From positions 496,001 through 560,000 of the forward strand of contig NZ_FQXQ01000001.1 in the NCBI RefSeq assembly GCF_900130035.1: a stretch of DNA of 64,000 nucleotides. The letters run 5' to 3'. The translations under genes were made by a program, and so were the position numbers. This stretch comes from Wenyingzhuangia marina (GTDB lineage Bacteria; Bacteroidota; Bacteroidia; Flavobacteriales; Flavobacteriaceae). How positions within the stretch are numbered: the first letter of the stretch is position 1; every line of letters starts with the position of its first letter. The notes under the pieces were generated by a model that worked only from the letters and a program-made list of their open reading frames with translations, searched no databases and was not told the origin of the DNA. Shown here in pieces: positions 47,583-58,000 of the stretch.

Positions 47583-50500
47583 ATGAAACAACTACAAAAT
47601 TACCTTTTAATCATTGTCTTTGCGTTGGCAAATTTGACATTACCAAATGTGGTTTCAGCACAGTCACTGGATTACGAACTTGAACCTATCCCCGATATTC
47701 AGGATCCATTAACTGAAAATTCTGTTGAAATGGATAACTCCAAAACATTTGAAGAGGTGAAACTGGATCTTCCTATTTCCTCCGGTCCTTTTGAACCCAC
47801 ATGGGAGTCGATTGAAGCTAATTATCCTGGAACCCCCGACTGGCTGAGGGAAGCCAAATTTGGAATTTGGATTCATTTTGGGCCACAAGCTGCAGGTGAA
47901 AGCGGCGACTGGTATGCTAGAAGACTTTATACACAAGGTACAACTGCTTATAATAACCACCTTAGTAACTACGGACATCCATCAGAAGTTGGTTATAAAG
48001 AGGTGCTTCGCGACTGGAATCCTGACAAACTAGATCCTGCGGGACTAGTTGAATTATTCAAAAATGCAGGAGTGAAATACCTAATAATCCAAGGAGTTCA
48101 CCACGATCAGTTTGATATGTGGGATTCAAAATACCAGCCATGGAATTCAACAAATATGGGACCCAAACGCGATTTAGTTGGTGAGTGGGTAACTGCAGCT
48201 AAAAATGCAGATATGCGTTTCGGTATTACTTTTCATCATGAATATTCATGGTGGTGGTGGCAAACTGCCTTTCAGAGTGATGTAACCGGCGGTAAAGCGG
48301 GGGTACCATACGATGGTAATTTAACTCTTGCCGATGGTGTCGGACAATGGTGGGAAGGTATGGATCCACGATACTTATATGGCGTTAACTTACGCGAATA
48401 CAAAGGAGTTGCAAGTGCTGCCAATAGTAATTGGTCCCCTCCTCCAGCAGGTATCTTTAGCAATCATTTAGAATTCAGTGAGTGGTATGCCAAATGGTGG
48501 GCACTGCGTATGATGGATGCTGTTGATAAATACAACCCTGACTTTATATATACTGATGGAACCGACCAACAACCTTTTAGTGGATTTGGTACCGGTACAG
48601 GATATAAGAGCGATGCTATGCAGCGTGTTATAGCTGACTTTTACAATAAAACATTGAATCGTCGTGGTGAAGTTGATGTGTTTAGTATTGTCAAATTCCG
48701 AAACAAAACCAATGGTACGGTTAATACTGAAGAAGGTAGTATTCCAGGAAATATAAAAACCGATCAGGCATGGATTGCAGAAACTCCAGTAGGTGATTGG
48801 TTTTATGCTCCAAACTTTACATATAGCTCTAATGCTGTGATTCGATACTTACTGGAACAAGTTGCCCGCGATGGTAATGTTGGCTTATGCGTTTCGCCCC
48901 TACCTGATGGATCGTTTGATGCAGGAAGCACAACAATGCTTACGCAAATTGGTGAGTGGTTATCAATTAACGGAGAAGGAATATATGGAAGTCATGCCTG
49001 GGAGGTGCTAGGAGAAGGTGCAGGCGGTAATCTAAATGTGCTTCCAGGTGGAAAAATTGGTAGTAATCAAGCAAATCACACTTTTTATACAACTGATTTC
49101 CGCTTTACTGTTGGTAAGAACGACAGCTTGTATGCATGGTGTATGAAAGTGCCTCAAGCAAATGAAGAACTTACAATAACTTCATTAGGTACATCAAGCG
49201 ATCTGTTGGCAGCACCAATTAGCTCTGTAAAACTTTTAGGCTATGATGGAGTACTTACATGGAATCAGGATGCTGATGGTTTACATATAACCTGTCCTGC
49301 TTCGATGAATTATAAAACCGCTGTAGGCTTTAAAATTGGTCCAAGTATATATAATTATTCAAGTCTTTCTCAATTAATAAACGAAGCTCAGGCTGAAGTT
49401 ACATCAGCTGAACAGAATATTGGTCTTAATACCGGACAGTATATTCAGGATTCTATTAATACATTAAATGATGCAATCATTGTTGCTCAGTCCATTGAAC
49501 AAACCAGCAATGATTCTACTATTAAAACAGGCATCTTAACATTAAAGGAAGCGATAAACAACTTTAATGAATATGGTCAAAATAAAGGTGGAAAACTGTC
49601 TTTTGCAAACACTCAGAACATTACACGTGTAGCATTGCAGGAGGCTCGCAACTTTGACAGGTCGGATGAAGGTGTCTCCGGAACCGGACGATGGGGATTA
49701 CTAGCAGAGCCCTGGAAGTATACCAGCAATATTGTGAATCAAGAAGGGAATTCCAGAGGAGGTTTCGATAATTATAGTAACAGTCGATCTGTGGGTATTC
49801 AAAAGTGGTTCTCGTCTGATCCAGTAATTGAGAATGGAATGATATATCAAACCACAACACTACCTGCTGGCAGTTATAAGCTTAAAATTAAGGTGCATGA
49901 ACAATATGGTTTAAAAGCAGGAGAGATATACATGAATGTTGCTGCTGGTGATGTTTTGCCATTAACAACAGACGTGCCAACAAATGCATTGGCTTATTAC
50001 GATATGCAAAATTCTTCAACAGGAAGTCAGATTTCAGCTTGTGCATTTTCATTGTCAGAAGAAACAAAAGTAAGCATTGGATGGACTACAACCATTGCAT
50101 CAGAAGCTGCTACCAGAAGTATGAGGGTTAATGAAATATTACTTCTAGATGGAAATGATAATGATATTTCATCGACATACCTGGGTAATTACACAAGTAT
50201 TCAACGTAAAGATGCTTCTTATAGCAGGTTCGGGACACCGAAAAACTGGACGGTAGAAAATTTTAACTGTCAGACAAGTTCAGAAGGGCTTAGAAATGGA
50301 ATTGATAAATGGTCTGGCTATAATTCTTTAATGATGGGTTTTTGGGGAGATGTTGCAAATGCTGTTGGTGATCCATCGAATGCCAAATTGTACAAAAAAA
50401 TTACACTACCTGCTGGAAAATACGTTTTTACAGCAGCTTACGATGCAAATTTCAATATGTCTGAAATGTATTTGTTTGTGTCAAAATCAGTTCCCAATCT

Positions 50501-51365
50501 TTCAAATATGAAGGAGACTGCTTTAGCCTTTTACCCCATTTCAGGGGCTCCTACAAATGGAGAGCATTATGGTTTAACATTTACAATCGAAGAAGAGTCT
50601 ACAATTTATTTAGGATGGATTGGAGATTTAACTACGAGTTCTAACTTGGAATTTAGGGCAACAGAAATCAATCTATTACGAGTTATATCTGAAGAAGGCA
50701 ATTATTTAAACGAAGGAGCCTTTGATGCAACTGTTGCTGATGAACTATACACTATTGGTTCCAGTGAATTTGATTTACTTACAAATTTAAGTTGGCACGT
50801 CTCAGCGGACAACTTTAGATATATTGAAGGAAATGCTAATGGAAGCATTATAATTGGCGATATCGATTTTGGGGCCAGCAGTCATAGAAAGTTTTCTATA
50901 CATACTGCATTAAACGGCACTATTCCTAAAAACTCAATGTATGATTTCTACAAAGATGACGAAACGACTCCATTTGTTTCTCTATCGCCCATTTCCACAT
51001 CAAGTTCATTGCTTTTTGATACTTCTGAATCCGATCCTTTTTTAATAGATGGAAATCATAAAATCACAGTAAAATACAATAATCATATATCAAATATTGA
51101 ATCGATAGAAATTAAACCAAAAACTTCGTTGAGTATTAAAGATGTTAAAAACACAGAGAATGATATTAATCCTTATGATATTTACTCTGAAAAAAACACC
51201 ATAATGATAAATGGTCTAAATGGTGAGTTGGTTCGTGTTTATACGTTAGATGGTAAATCTATTTATAAAGAAAAAGCTACTATGACTTCTCTGTCTATAC
51301 CTGTTAAACAAGGATTATATTTTATCATTATTGATAGATATGCATATAAAATTGTTTGTCATTAA
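47583..51365 (+). CDS. Multidomain secreted alpha-L-fucosidase (GH29) with T9SS tail
   Basis: A 1260-residue exported glycosidase. I choose ATG 47583, which gives a clean signal peptide (27 residues, ending VVSAQ); the longer frame from 47451 adds 44 residues with no signal. The GH29 barrel spans about 73-583, with AKFGIWIHFGPQA, the HHDQFDMWDSK pair and the probable nucleophile Asp325 in FIYTDGTDQQ. Then come a FIVAR-like helical region (about 590-664), two DUF5013-like beta-sandwiches (about 679-858 and 874-1033), another beta domain (1038-1180) and a T9SS sorting domain (about 1187-1260, with VYTLDGKSIYK). It should release L-fucose from glycans at the cell surface. GC content and codon use differ from neighbouring genes. 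Confidence 0.92.
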   Translation: MKQLQNYLLIIVFALANLTLPNVVSAQSLDYELEPIPDIQDPLTENSVEMDNSKTFEEVKLDLPISSGPFEPTWESIEANYPGTPDWLREAKFGIWIHFGPQAAGESGDWYARRLYTQGTTAYNNHLSNYGHPSEVGYKEVLRDWNPDKLDPAGLVELFKNAGVKYLIIQGVHHDQFDMWDSKYQPWNSTNMGPKRDLVGEWVTAAKNADMRFGITFHHEYSWWWWQTAFQSDVTGGKAGVPYDGNLTLADGVGQWWEGMDPRYLYGVNLREYKGVASAANSNWSPPPAGIFSNHLEFSEWYAKWWALRMMDAVDKYNPDFIYTDGTDQQPFSGFGTGTGYKSDAMQRVIADFYNKTLNRRGEVDVFSIVKFRNKTNGTVNTEEGSIPGNIKTDQAWIAETPVGDWFYAPNFTYSSNAVIRYLLEQVARDGNVGLCVSPLPDGSFDAGSTTMLTQIGEWLSINGEGIYGSHAWEVLGEGAGGNLNVLPGGKIGSNQANHTFYTTDFRFTVGKNDSLYAWCMKVPQANEELTITSLGTSSDLLAAPISSVKLLGYDGVLTWNQDADGLHITCPASMNYKTAVGFKIGPSIYNYSSLSQLINEAQAEVTSAEQNIGLNTGQYIQDSINTLNDAIIVAQSIEQTSNDSTIKTGILTLKEAINNFNEYGQNKGGKLSFANTQNITRVALQEARNFDRSDEGVSGTGRWGLLAEPWKYTSNIVNQEGNSRGGFDNYSNSRSVGIQKWFSSDPVIENGMIYQTTTLPAGSYKLKIKVHEQYGLKAGEIYMNVAAGDVLPLTTDVPTNALAYYDMQNSSTGSQISACAFSLSEETKVSIGWTTTIASEAATRSMRVNEILLLDGNDNDISSTYLGNYTSIQRKDASYSRFGTPKNWTVENFNCQTSSEGLRNGIDKWSGYNSLMMGFWGDVANAVGDPSNAKLYKKITLPAGKYVFTAAYDANFNMSEMYLFVSKSVPNLSNMKETALAFYPISGAPTNGEHYGLTFTIEEESTIYLGWIGDLTTSSNLEFRATEINLLRVISEEGNYLNEGAFDATVADELYTIGSSEFDLLTNLSWHVSADNFRYIEGNANGSIIIGDIDFGASSHRKFSIHTALNGTIPKNSMYDFYKDDETTPFVSLSPISTSSSLLFDTSESDPFLIDGNHKITVKYNNHISNIESIEIKPKTSLSIKDVKNTENDINPYDIYSEKNTIMINGLNGELVRVYTLDGKSIYKEKATMTSLSIPVKQGLYFIIIDRYAYKIVCH

Positions 51366-51654
51366 TTGAGTTTGTGTATTTTTTAGTATTTAAGAAACCT
51401 AAATTTTCATATATAAGAGGTTGTTAGTCTCAAATAAATATTTAACAATCAAAAGCTCACTCTATTTGTAAGTATATTGGCAAGTCACACGAGCTACGCT
51501 CAGACCAAAACTTGCCAATATCTTACAAATGCCAACCCAAGTACCGCCTTTAAGGGCCGTCTAGGGTTTCCCTTCCATAAAAAAAAATGAATTCGTGCTT
51601 CATAGCTAGGTCAGTAGGAATTGATCAAGATATAAGATTAGATATGTAAAAAAA
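51366..51654. other. Right-border spacer of the accessory island
   Basis: Between the GH29 stop and the right copy of the lrp repeat. It holds the nested hairpin at 51465-51529 and then a GC-richer stretch (about 51531-51575, containing AAGGGCCGTCTAGGGTTTCC) unlike the surrounding AT-rich spacers. No ORF or RNA family was recognised. Confidence 0.5.
51465..51529. repeat. Long nested hairpin
   Basis: Arms at 51465-51485 and 51510-51529 (TTTGTAAG...TTGGCAAGT against its complement) pair over 20 bases with a single bulged T. The 24-base loop holds a second small stem, GAGC-TAC-GCTC. There is no T-run after it, so it is not an ordinary terminator. Possible readings are an IS200/IS605-type end, a recombination site or a structured RNA. 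Confidence 0.8.
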
Positions 51655-51929
51655 ACCAAAAAACAATCTATATACAGAGTAAAAAACCTTTTAAAGATAG
51701 TTAAACAGAAAAAAACACTATCTTAGTTTTTGAAAAAGCTAAAAAAGAAAAAAACACCATGTATATACCCGACAAAACAGACTTAACACTTTTAAAACAG
51801 TTACAAAAAAATGCTAGAATTACTATAAAAGAACTGGCTAACATTACCAACTTATCTAACACACCCGTTCACGAAAGGATTAAAAAACTTGAAAAAAACG
51901 GTTATATTACCAAACACGTTGCCTTATTA
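51655..51929. repeat. Direct repeat, right copy (lrp promoter and 5' end)
   Basis: Partner of 42190-42462. Here the sequence continues into an intact gene, so this is the functional copy. The two copies bracket about 9.2 kb containing the IS scar, HTCS and GH29. Confidence 0.9.
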
Positions 51930-52220
51930 GATAGAACTCTTTTAGGTAAAAAGTTAATTGTGTTTTGCAATATAAAACTGAAAGAACATACCATGGAAAT
52001 TGGAAATCAGTTTGTAAAAGATATTACTGCTTTAAAACAAGTAACTGAATGTTATAACATTTCTGGAGATTATGACTTTTTATTAAAAGTAATGGTAAAT
52101 GACATGGAAGGCTATCAGAACTTTGTTCTAAATCATTTAGGAAATGTAAAGAATATTGGAAGTACTCAAAGCACCTTTGTAATGGGAGAAATTAAAAACT
52201 CTACCGAAATCCCTATTTAA
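51759..52220 (+). CDS. Lrp/AsnC-family transcriptional regulator
   Basis: A 153-residue regulator. The N-terminal helix-turn-helix (about 5-60: LLKQLQKNARITIKELANIT, VHERIKKLEKNGYI) is followed by the RAM/AsnC ligand-binding domain (about 65-145, with ECYNISGDYDFLLKVMVNDM). Such proteins bind amino acids and control amino-acid genes. Its 5' region was once present beside metE, pointing to metE and methionine supply as an ancestral target; that is inference. The next gene starts 78 bp downstream. Confidence 0.93.
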   Translation: MYIPDKTDLTLLKQLQKNARITIKELANITNLSNTPVHERIKKLEKNGYITKHVALLDRTLLGKKLIVFCNIKLKEHTMEIGNQFVKDITALKQVTECYNISGDYDFLLKVMVNDMEGYQNFVLNHLGNVKNIGSTQSTFVMGEIKNSTEIPI

Positions 52221-52298
52221 CAAAACAAATAACAACAAAGCTATTGTTTTGATAAAAAATAAACACTATATTAGGTATTCAACTAAAAAATACTCAAT

Positions 52299-52751
52299 AT
52301 GGCTATCAAAAACTTTAGATCACCCGATACACGAGCAGGAACTGTAGTAGACAAAATATTAGTTTCGGATTATATGGTTCCTAGAAATAGGTTGATAACC
52401 TTTTCTCCCAAATTAAGTATTGGGGAAGCAATGCAAATACTGGTTACTAACAATATTGCTGGTGCATGTGTTTTGGATGAAAATGACATGATTTTAGGAA
52501 TGATTTCCGAAGGAGACTGTATGAAAAAAATTGCTCATAGTAGATATTACAATATTCCTTTACACGACCAAACGGTTGAAGAATACATGGAAACCATTGT
52601 AGAAACTATTGTGGGAGATACCAATATTTTTGATGCAGCACATATGTTTTGTACCTCAAGAAGAAACCGTTTTCCTGTAACCGAGGGAGGTAAAATTATT
52701 GGTCAAATTAGTAGAAAAGATGTTTTAAAAGCTGCTTTGGAAATGAGATAA
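52299..52751 (+). CDS. CBS-domain pair protein
   Basis: A 150-residue cytosolic protein made of two CBS domains (about 22-80 and 95-150), with VSDYMVPRNRLITFSPKLSI, GMISEGDCMKKI and the matching GQISRKDVLKAAL in the second. CBS pairs bind adenosine nucleotides and regulate partner proteins; the partner is unknown. It follows lrp by 78 bp, with an AT-rich spacer that may hold its own promoter. Confidence 0.9.
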   Translation: MAIKNFRSPDTRAGTVVDKILVSDYMVPRNRLITFSPKLSIGEAMQILVTNNIAGACVLDENDMILGMISEGDCMKKIAHSRYYNIPLHDQTVEEYMETIVETIVGDTNIFDAAHMFCTSRRNRFPVTEGGKIIGQISRKDVLKAALEMR

Positions 52752-52773
52752 AAACTATACTAGCTAAACTACG

Positions 52774-52807
52774 AAGAGCGTTATTATATAAATATAATAA
52801 CGCTCTT
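52774..52807. terminator. Rho-independent terminator between CBS gene and tamL
   Basis: Near-perfect hairpin with arms AGAGCGTTATTATA and TATAATAACGCTCT, placed between two convergent genes and followed by T-rich sequence. It probably ends both. Confidence 0.88.
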
Positions 52808-52812
52808 TATAT

Positions 52813-55095
52813 TTAAAAAGGATATCCTATAGCAAAATTTAAAATAGTGTTGCTTAACTTAATTGTACTTAAAGAATTTGATATGGGTTGTTTAACGGGC
52901 GTTGCCAAATCAAACCTAATGACAAAGCTTTGAATATCTACTCTTACTCCAGCTCCTACACTTGCCGCTAATTCATTGATGAAATTAGAAGAGAACTGAC
53001 CTCCTTCAAGCGACAAACTATTATCTTCTTCTAATGACGAGCTATTATTATATAACCAAACATTTCCTGCATCGGCAAATAAAGCTCCTTTTATTAAAGA
53101 ATAAATAGGGAATCGATATTCTAAATTGGCCTCCAAACGAATATCTCCAGAGCTATCAAAATAAGTACTATTGGTTGTACTACCATTATATCTTCCTGGT
53201 CCAATTGACCTTGAAGCAAAACCTCTAACGCTATAAGGCCCCCCAGCAAAAAATTGTTTTGTAAATGGTAAAACAGATGAGTTTCCATAAGGAATTCCCA
53301 AACCACCATACAATCTTGTAATCAAAGTTTGTTCTTTTCCCAACCCTAAATAATATCTAAAATCTATATCTACCTTGGCATACTGTGCATATTCTAATCC
53401 TAAAAAAGTCTTCTTTCCAGCAGAAGTATTTTGACTCAATAGACTTAATGCTCCACCAGCAATGTCAAGATTAGAAGCGAAGAATATCTGATTTTTCTTG
53501 GAACTTCTTCCCAACTCACTATAAGTTAAATTATATGTAAATCCAGCAATAAATTGTTGATCAAAGCTACTTTGTAAAAAAGCATTTTTTTCTAAAATAT
53601 CTTTAAAATCAGAAGTTGTATTAAACAACTTTACATAATTAATATTGATAGGGTTGATTTGATGACTTAAATATTTATTAGCATCCCAATGATATCCAAA
53701 ACTACTAGTAAAAGAAGACAATCCGTACAAATTAGATCTACTTAAATATTCTGAATCAAAAGAAATTTTAGTTTTTGGAACACCATATTTAAAACGACCT
53801 GTTAAATCCCAAGGAAAAATTAATCTAGGAAACGTTAAACTTGCTCCCAACCCTACTTTTAAACCATTTAAATTCTGAGTATTGTTCCCAATTTGAGTTT
53901 CATAAGCAACGGTTCCAGTAAGACTTAACAATTCTCCTCCACTAAACAAATTTCTATTTCGGTAATTAATAGACAATCCTGGACCTGCAAAATTGTTGGA
54001 TTTGGTAACCGCCTGCAATTCCAATCCTAAAGATCTTTTGTTCAAAGGAGACAAATAAATATTAGCTTCTAAGCTACCAAGACTATCATTTTCTTGATAA
54101 CTTTTTTCATCAAATTGAATATTTACATATTTATACGTTCCAATTGAGGACAATCTTTTACTAGTAATTTTTGAATTTTGTGGGTTGTAAAAATCATCCT
54201 TGTTTAGTAACAAATAATTATGGAGTCTTTTTGGTTTAAAAAACACAGTGTCTTGTATAAAGTAAACTCCTTTATATTCTGTACTGTCTAAAACTTTATT
54301 TTTTTGATCTAAATTATGATTTGGATAAACAGTGATTTTATTTATTTGATAAGGAATCAATGCTTTTTTAGGGGTTTCTTTTTTTATTCTTAAATACAAA
54401 TCAAAACGCTTGTTCTTGTATTGATTGGTATCTGCCTCAAAAATGATAAAATCTTGATTGAAATTGTAATATCCTCTGGCCTTTAAACTTTCATCAATTT
54501 TAATTCTTTCTTGCTTAAAAGATTCCAAACTATACCTAGTTCCTTTTTTTAATAAAGTGGTTTTTAATTCCTCTTTAATTTCTTTATAAAAAGGCAAGGT
54601 ATCATTTTCTAACTGATACGTTTCTAACACATAAGGCTCTGTTAAATCTATAGTATAGACAATACTTTTAGTATACTTTTTTTCTTTAACCGAAGCCGTG
54701 ACTTTACTATTAAAAAAACCTCGATTATCTAATCGGTTCTTAATTAAATTAATGACTTTATTTTGAGAAACGTTTGAATAATACATGGGGTTTTCTCCAA
54801 ATTTTTTATTCATGTATTTGGTTAAAAACCCTTTTTTTCCTTGCTCTGTTTTATAGTGATAATACAAACCAATTCTAGATCCTAAAAATTTACTATTAGG
54901 TTCTGGTCTTAATAATTCTTGTAACTCCTCTTCTAAGCTGGAAAGTCCTTTAATTTTATTTATGTTGTTTATTTTAATAGTGGCTCCACTATATAATTTT
55001 TCATCTTTAGGTATAAAACGTTTTACACTACAAGCACTTAACACAGTAACAACTATGAACAATAAACAAACCTTTAAAAAAATTACCTGCTTCAT
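52813..55095 (-). CDS. tamL: TamL: TamA/BamA-like outer-membrane lipoprotein
   Basis: A 760-residue outer-membrane protein. The start at 55095 (MKQVIFLK) overlaps the tamB stop by 4 bp and gives a lipoprotein signal with lipobox LSAC; a longer frame to 55131 only adds a charged leader inside tamB. POTRA-like repeats (about 30-330) precede an Omp85 barrel (about 340-760), with the conserved FFAGGPYSVRGFASRSIGPG loop and terminal NFAIGYPF. Together with TamB it moves proteins or lipids to the outer membrane. The Bacteroidota version is lipidated, hence TamL. Confidence 0.92.
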   Translation of the reverse strand: MKQVIFLKVCLLFIVVTVLSACSVKRFIPKDEKLYSGATIKINNINKIKGLSSLEEELQELLRPEPNSKFLGSRIGLYYHYKTEQGKKGFLTKYMNKKFGENPMYYSNVSQNKVINLIKNRLDNRGFFNSKVTASVKEKKYTKSIVYTIDLTEPYVLETYQLENDTLPFYKEIKEELKTTLLKKGTRYSLESFKQERIKIDESLKARGYYNFNQDFIIFEADTNQYKNKRFDLYLRIKKETPKKALIPYQINKITVYPNHNLDQKNKVLDSTEYKGVYFIQDTVFFKPKRLHNYLLLNKDDFYNPQNSKITSKRLSSIGTYKYVNIQFDEKSYQENDSLGSLEANIYLSPLNKRSLGLELQAVTKSNNFAGPGLSINYRNRNLFSGGELLSLTGTVAYETQIGNNTQNLNGLKVGLGASLTFPRLIFPWDLTGRFKYGVPKTKISFDSEYLSRSNLYGLSSFTSSFGYHWDANKYLSHQINPININYVKLFNTTSDFKDILEKNAFLQSSFDQQFIAGFTYNLTYSELGRSSKKNQIFFASNLDIAGGALSLLSQNTSAGKKTFLGLEYAQYAKVDIDFRYYLGLGKEQTLITRLYGGLGIPYGNSSVLPFTKQFFAGGPYSVRGFASRSIGPGRYNGSTTNSTYFDSSGDIRLEANLEYRFPIYSLIKGALFADAGNVWLYNNSSSLEEDNSLSLEGGQFSSNFINELAASVGAGVRVDIQSFVIRFDLATPVKQPISNSLSTIKLSNTILNFAIGYPF

Positions 55096-58000
55096 TCCTT
55101 TGTCGTTTTTTCTGTATTCTCTTTCTGCCAAAGCTCTTTAAACTTATTAAACTCTCTGTTGAATAAAAAAGCTATTCCAGTTACAATTACCTGACCATCA
55201 ATCACACTTTGATATTCATTTTTACGGAAACCTTTTAATCTATATCTTCTATTTTCCGTTAAAGCATATTCAATATTTACGTTCCCTATAATAGGCGTTT
55301 TATCATTTTGATCTTTAGATGTATTTTCAATTTCAAAACCACTACCTACTTGCACGGTTAATCTATCATTAAACAAACTTTTTTGAGCACTTACATTTAA
55401 CTGTGTGTTATTTTGCTCTCCTTCATCAGTATAATCTGTATAACTATCTAATTCAAACCCTAGCTCTACTCCAGTTTTTCCAACCAATTTATTTGAATAA
55501 TTATTTAATTGATTAGACAAAGCTTTGTTTACGTTATCTCTAGCCATAGAAAGAGATCCCCCATTACTACCATCACTTGTACTCGATGGAAAGAACTGAT
55601 TTAACACTAATAAAGAAAATACCTGTTTGTTTAAATCTTCTTCTCTATTATTTAATTGTTGTACTTGCGTATAAACTTGTCCACCCAATTCTCCTCTGGA
55701 TTCTTCAGGTACTTCTAAATTAAAACTGATTTCAGGTTTTAACAATTCTCCATTTAAATTTAAATACACCCAAAATGGCATCTTTTTTCTGTACTTATTA
55801 AGCTCTTCTGCATTCATTCCTGAAGTTACAGATGACATTAAACCACTTGCCGATGCTTTTACTTTGTATATAGCACTAATATCCATTTTGGCTTCTAAAG
55901 GATCTCCTTGCCAAAGTATGCTACTTCCTTTGGCAATTTCAAATTTACGATTCACCAAATTATACAAACTAGCTTCATAATGTCCGCTACTTACTTCGTA
56001 TTTTCCAGAAAGTGTGGTTCTACCATTTGGAGTCATTCCAAAATTTAAATCTGCTTCTCCCGAAACCTGTAAATTATCTCCTGTTTTTTTATCGATGACA
56101 ACATTTAAAATAGCCGATTTATCAACCTTTAAAATGGTTTTAATATCTAATCCTGTAACAACACCTGTAGATGTTTCTGAGTTCCCATCAGCTGTTAAAA
56201 TATCATTGGTTTGTTTTTTATTTACAAAAACAACCACACCTTCTCTTTCTACCGCTTCTATTTCCGATTCTGGAATAACATAAGTAAAATCGGTATTATC
56301 ATTAATTTTAATGGTTCCTGTTACTTTAGGAATATTTAAATCTCCTTCTATTTTTACATCTGTATCTAAAAATAATTGACCATAATACAAATCGTTATCT
56401 TCTTCGGTAGAGTTTAAAACTTGTAAATTTTCTGAATTTAATGTCAAATTAAATTTAGGATTCGAAAAATCGCTTGTGATTATTTCACCATCTAACACAA
56501 AAGAATTTTGTTCTTTATCTAAAATAGTAAACTTATTTAACAAAATGCTTGAGTTGTCTATTTTGATAGATTCTTCGGGAAAAGTAAAAGAAGTATTAAA
56601 ACTATTTACCTCTAATTTGGCATTGTTAAAATTTAAATCACCATTATAAATGGGAGCATCCATTTTACCATTCATATTAAAATTGGCAGATATACTTCCC
56701 GATGCATTAGAAATATATTGTTTACCAAAAGCTTCTATTTTACTTAAACTTAGTTTGTTTAAATTCACTTTTAAATTTAATGGCGATTTACTTTCTTCGG
56801 TATTATAACTACCTTCTACCAACAAATCAATGTTGTTTTGTTCTTGTAAAGAAAGAGCTACATCGTAATTTTTATTGTTAATGGTTTTGGCATTTAATTT
56901 TAAAGTTCCTAAAGCATTTTCAAGTACATTTAATTCTTCAATTTTTACATCAGAAACAAGATTTTGTTCTTTGTTAAAACGATTTATTTCCACACTTCCA
57001 CCAACAATTCCACTCGCTATATTTTGTTCTGGGTTTAAAAAAGCCATTAAATTTAACAAATCAAAACGCTGAAAATTGATTAACAAATTGTTGTTATTTT
57101 CTTCTTTTACCTGTGCCTCAAAACTTAAAGTTTGATTGTTTCTAGACAATTCAAAATCCGTAGAAGTAATATTTCCGTTAAACAGAATAGCATTACTCTC
57201 TGGTATTTTCCATAACTTACTATTCAAAATTAAATTCTTTGGATTGATATGAAATTTAACCAATGAGTCACTGGCTTTTATTTCTGAATTGATATTGATA
57301 ATTTTTTCCGCTTCATCAGAAGTAGAAAAATCTAACATCACCACGCCATCAATTACCTTTCCTTGTAAATTGATATTTTGAATGTTAATAGGATCATATT
57401 TTACATTGTCTATTTTTAAATCTAAATCAAATTTATCAGCCAAACTGTTTAAATAAAACTGTCCGTTTTTAATACTACTTCCTTGGTATTCTATAAAAGG
57501 AATATTAAAAGATGAAACTAATTTCTTTTCTGATTCGTTAAAAGACAAAGCTAATTTTATCGGTTCAAATTCATTTAACCCTTTAAAAAACACTTGATCC
57601 AAAACAGGATCTTGACTAATGCTTAACTCCGCTTTTAAATTGGTATTACCCAACACAGTATCTAATTTCTTTTTTGAAAAATAAGCGCTAATATGTTTAT
57701 TAATAGCAGCAGTAGTTTGCTCTGGATTGGCATTGGCGTTTAATTTTAAATTTAACAACCCGCTCGCTACACTTACACTTGTAGAGTCTTTAGCAATATT
57801 GCTTTTGATTATAAAATTACCTAATGGAAAAGACTCTTCGTTGTACACCAACAAACCATTTTCCGTTTGTGCATTTACAGAAAATTCATCTTGATTTGTT
57901 TTATAATTAACACGAACGCGAAGTCTTGCTTTTAAATTTTCTGAAGTTAAATTTAAAGCCTGAAGATTAATTCCTTTGATATTAATATCAGATTTTATAC

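Noticed and set aside
51465-51529. Integron attC site
   Set aside because: A bulged hairpin fits loosely, but the conserved GTTRRRY / RYYYAAC core sites are absent and no cassette array or integrase is present.
42190-51929. Composite transposon with target-site duplication
   Set aside because: The repeats are far too long and diverged for a target duplication, and no intact transposase or matching IS at the right end was found.
55096-55131. Longer start for TamL
   Set aside because: It would place charged residues before a lipoprotein signal and lies within tamB. The ATG at 55095 gives both the lipobox and a 4-bp overlap.
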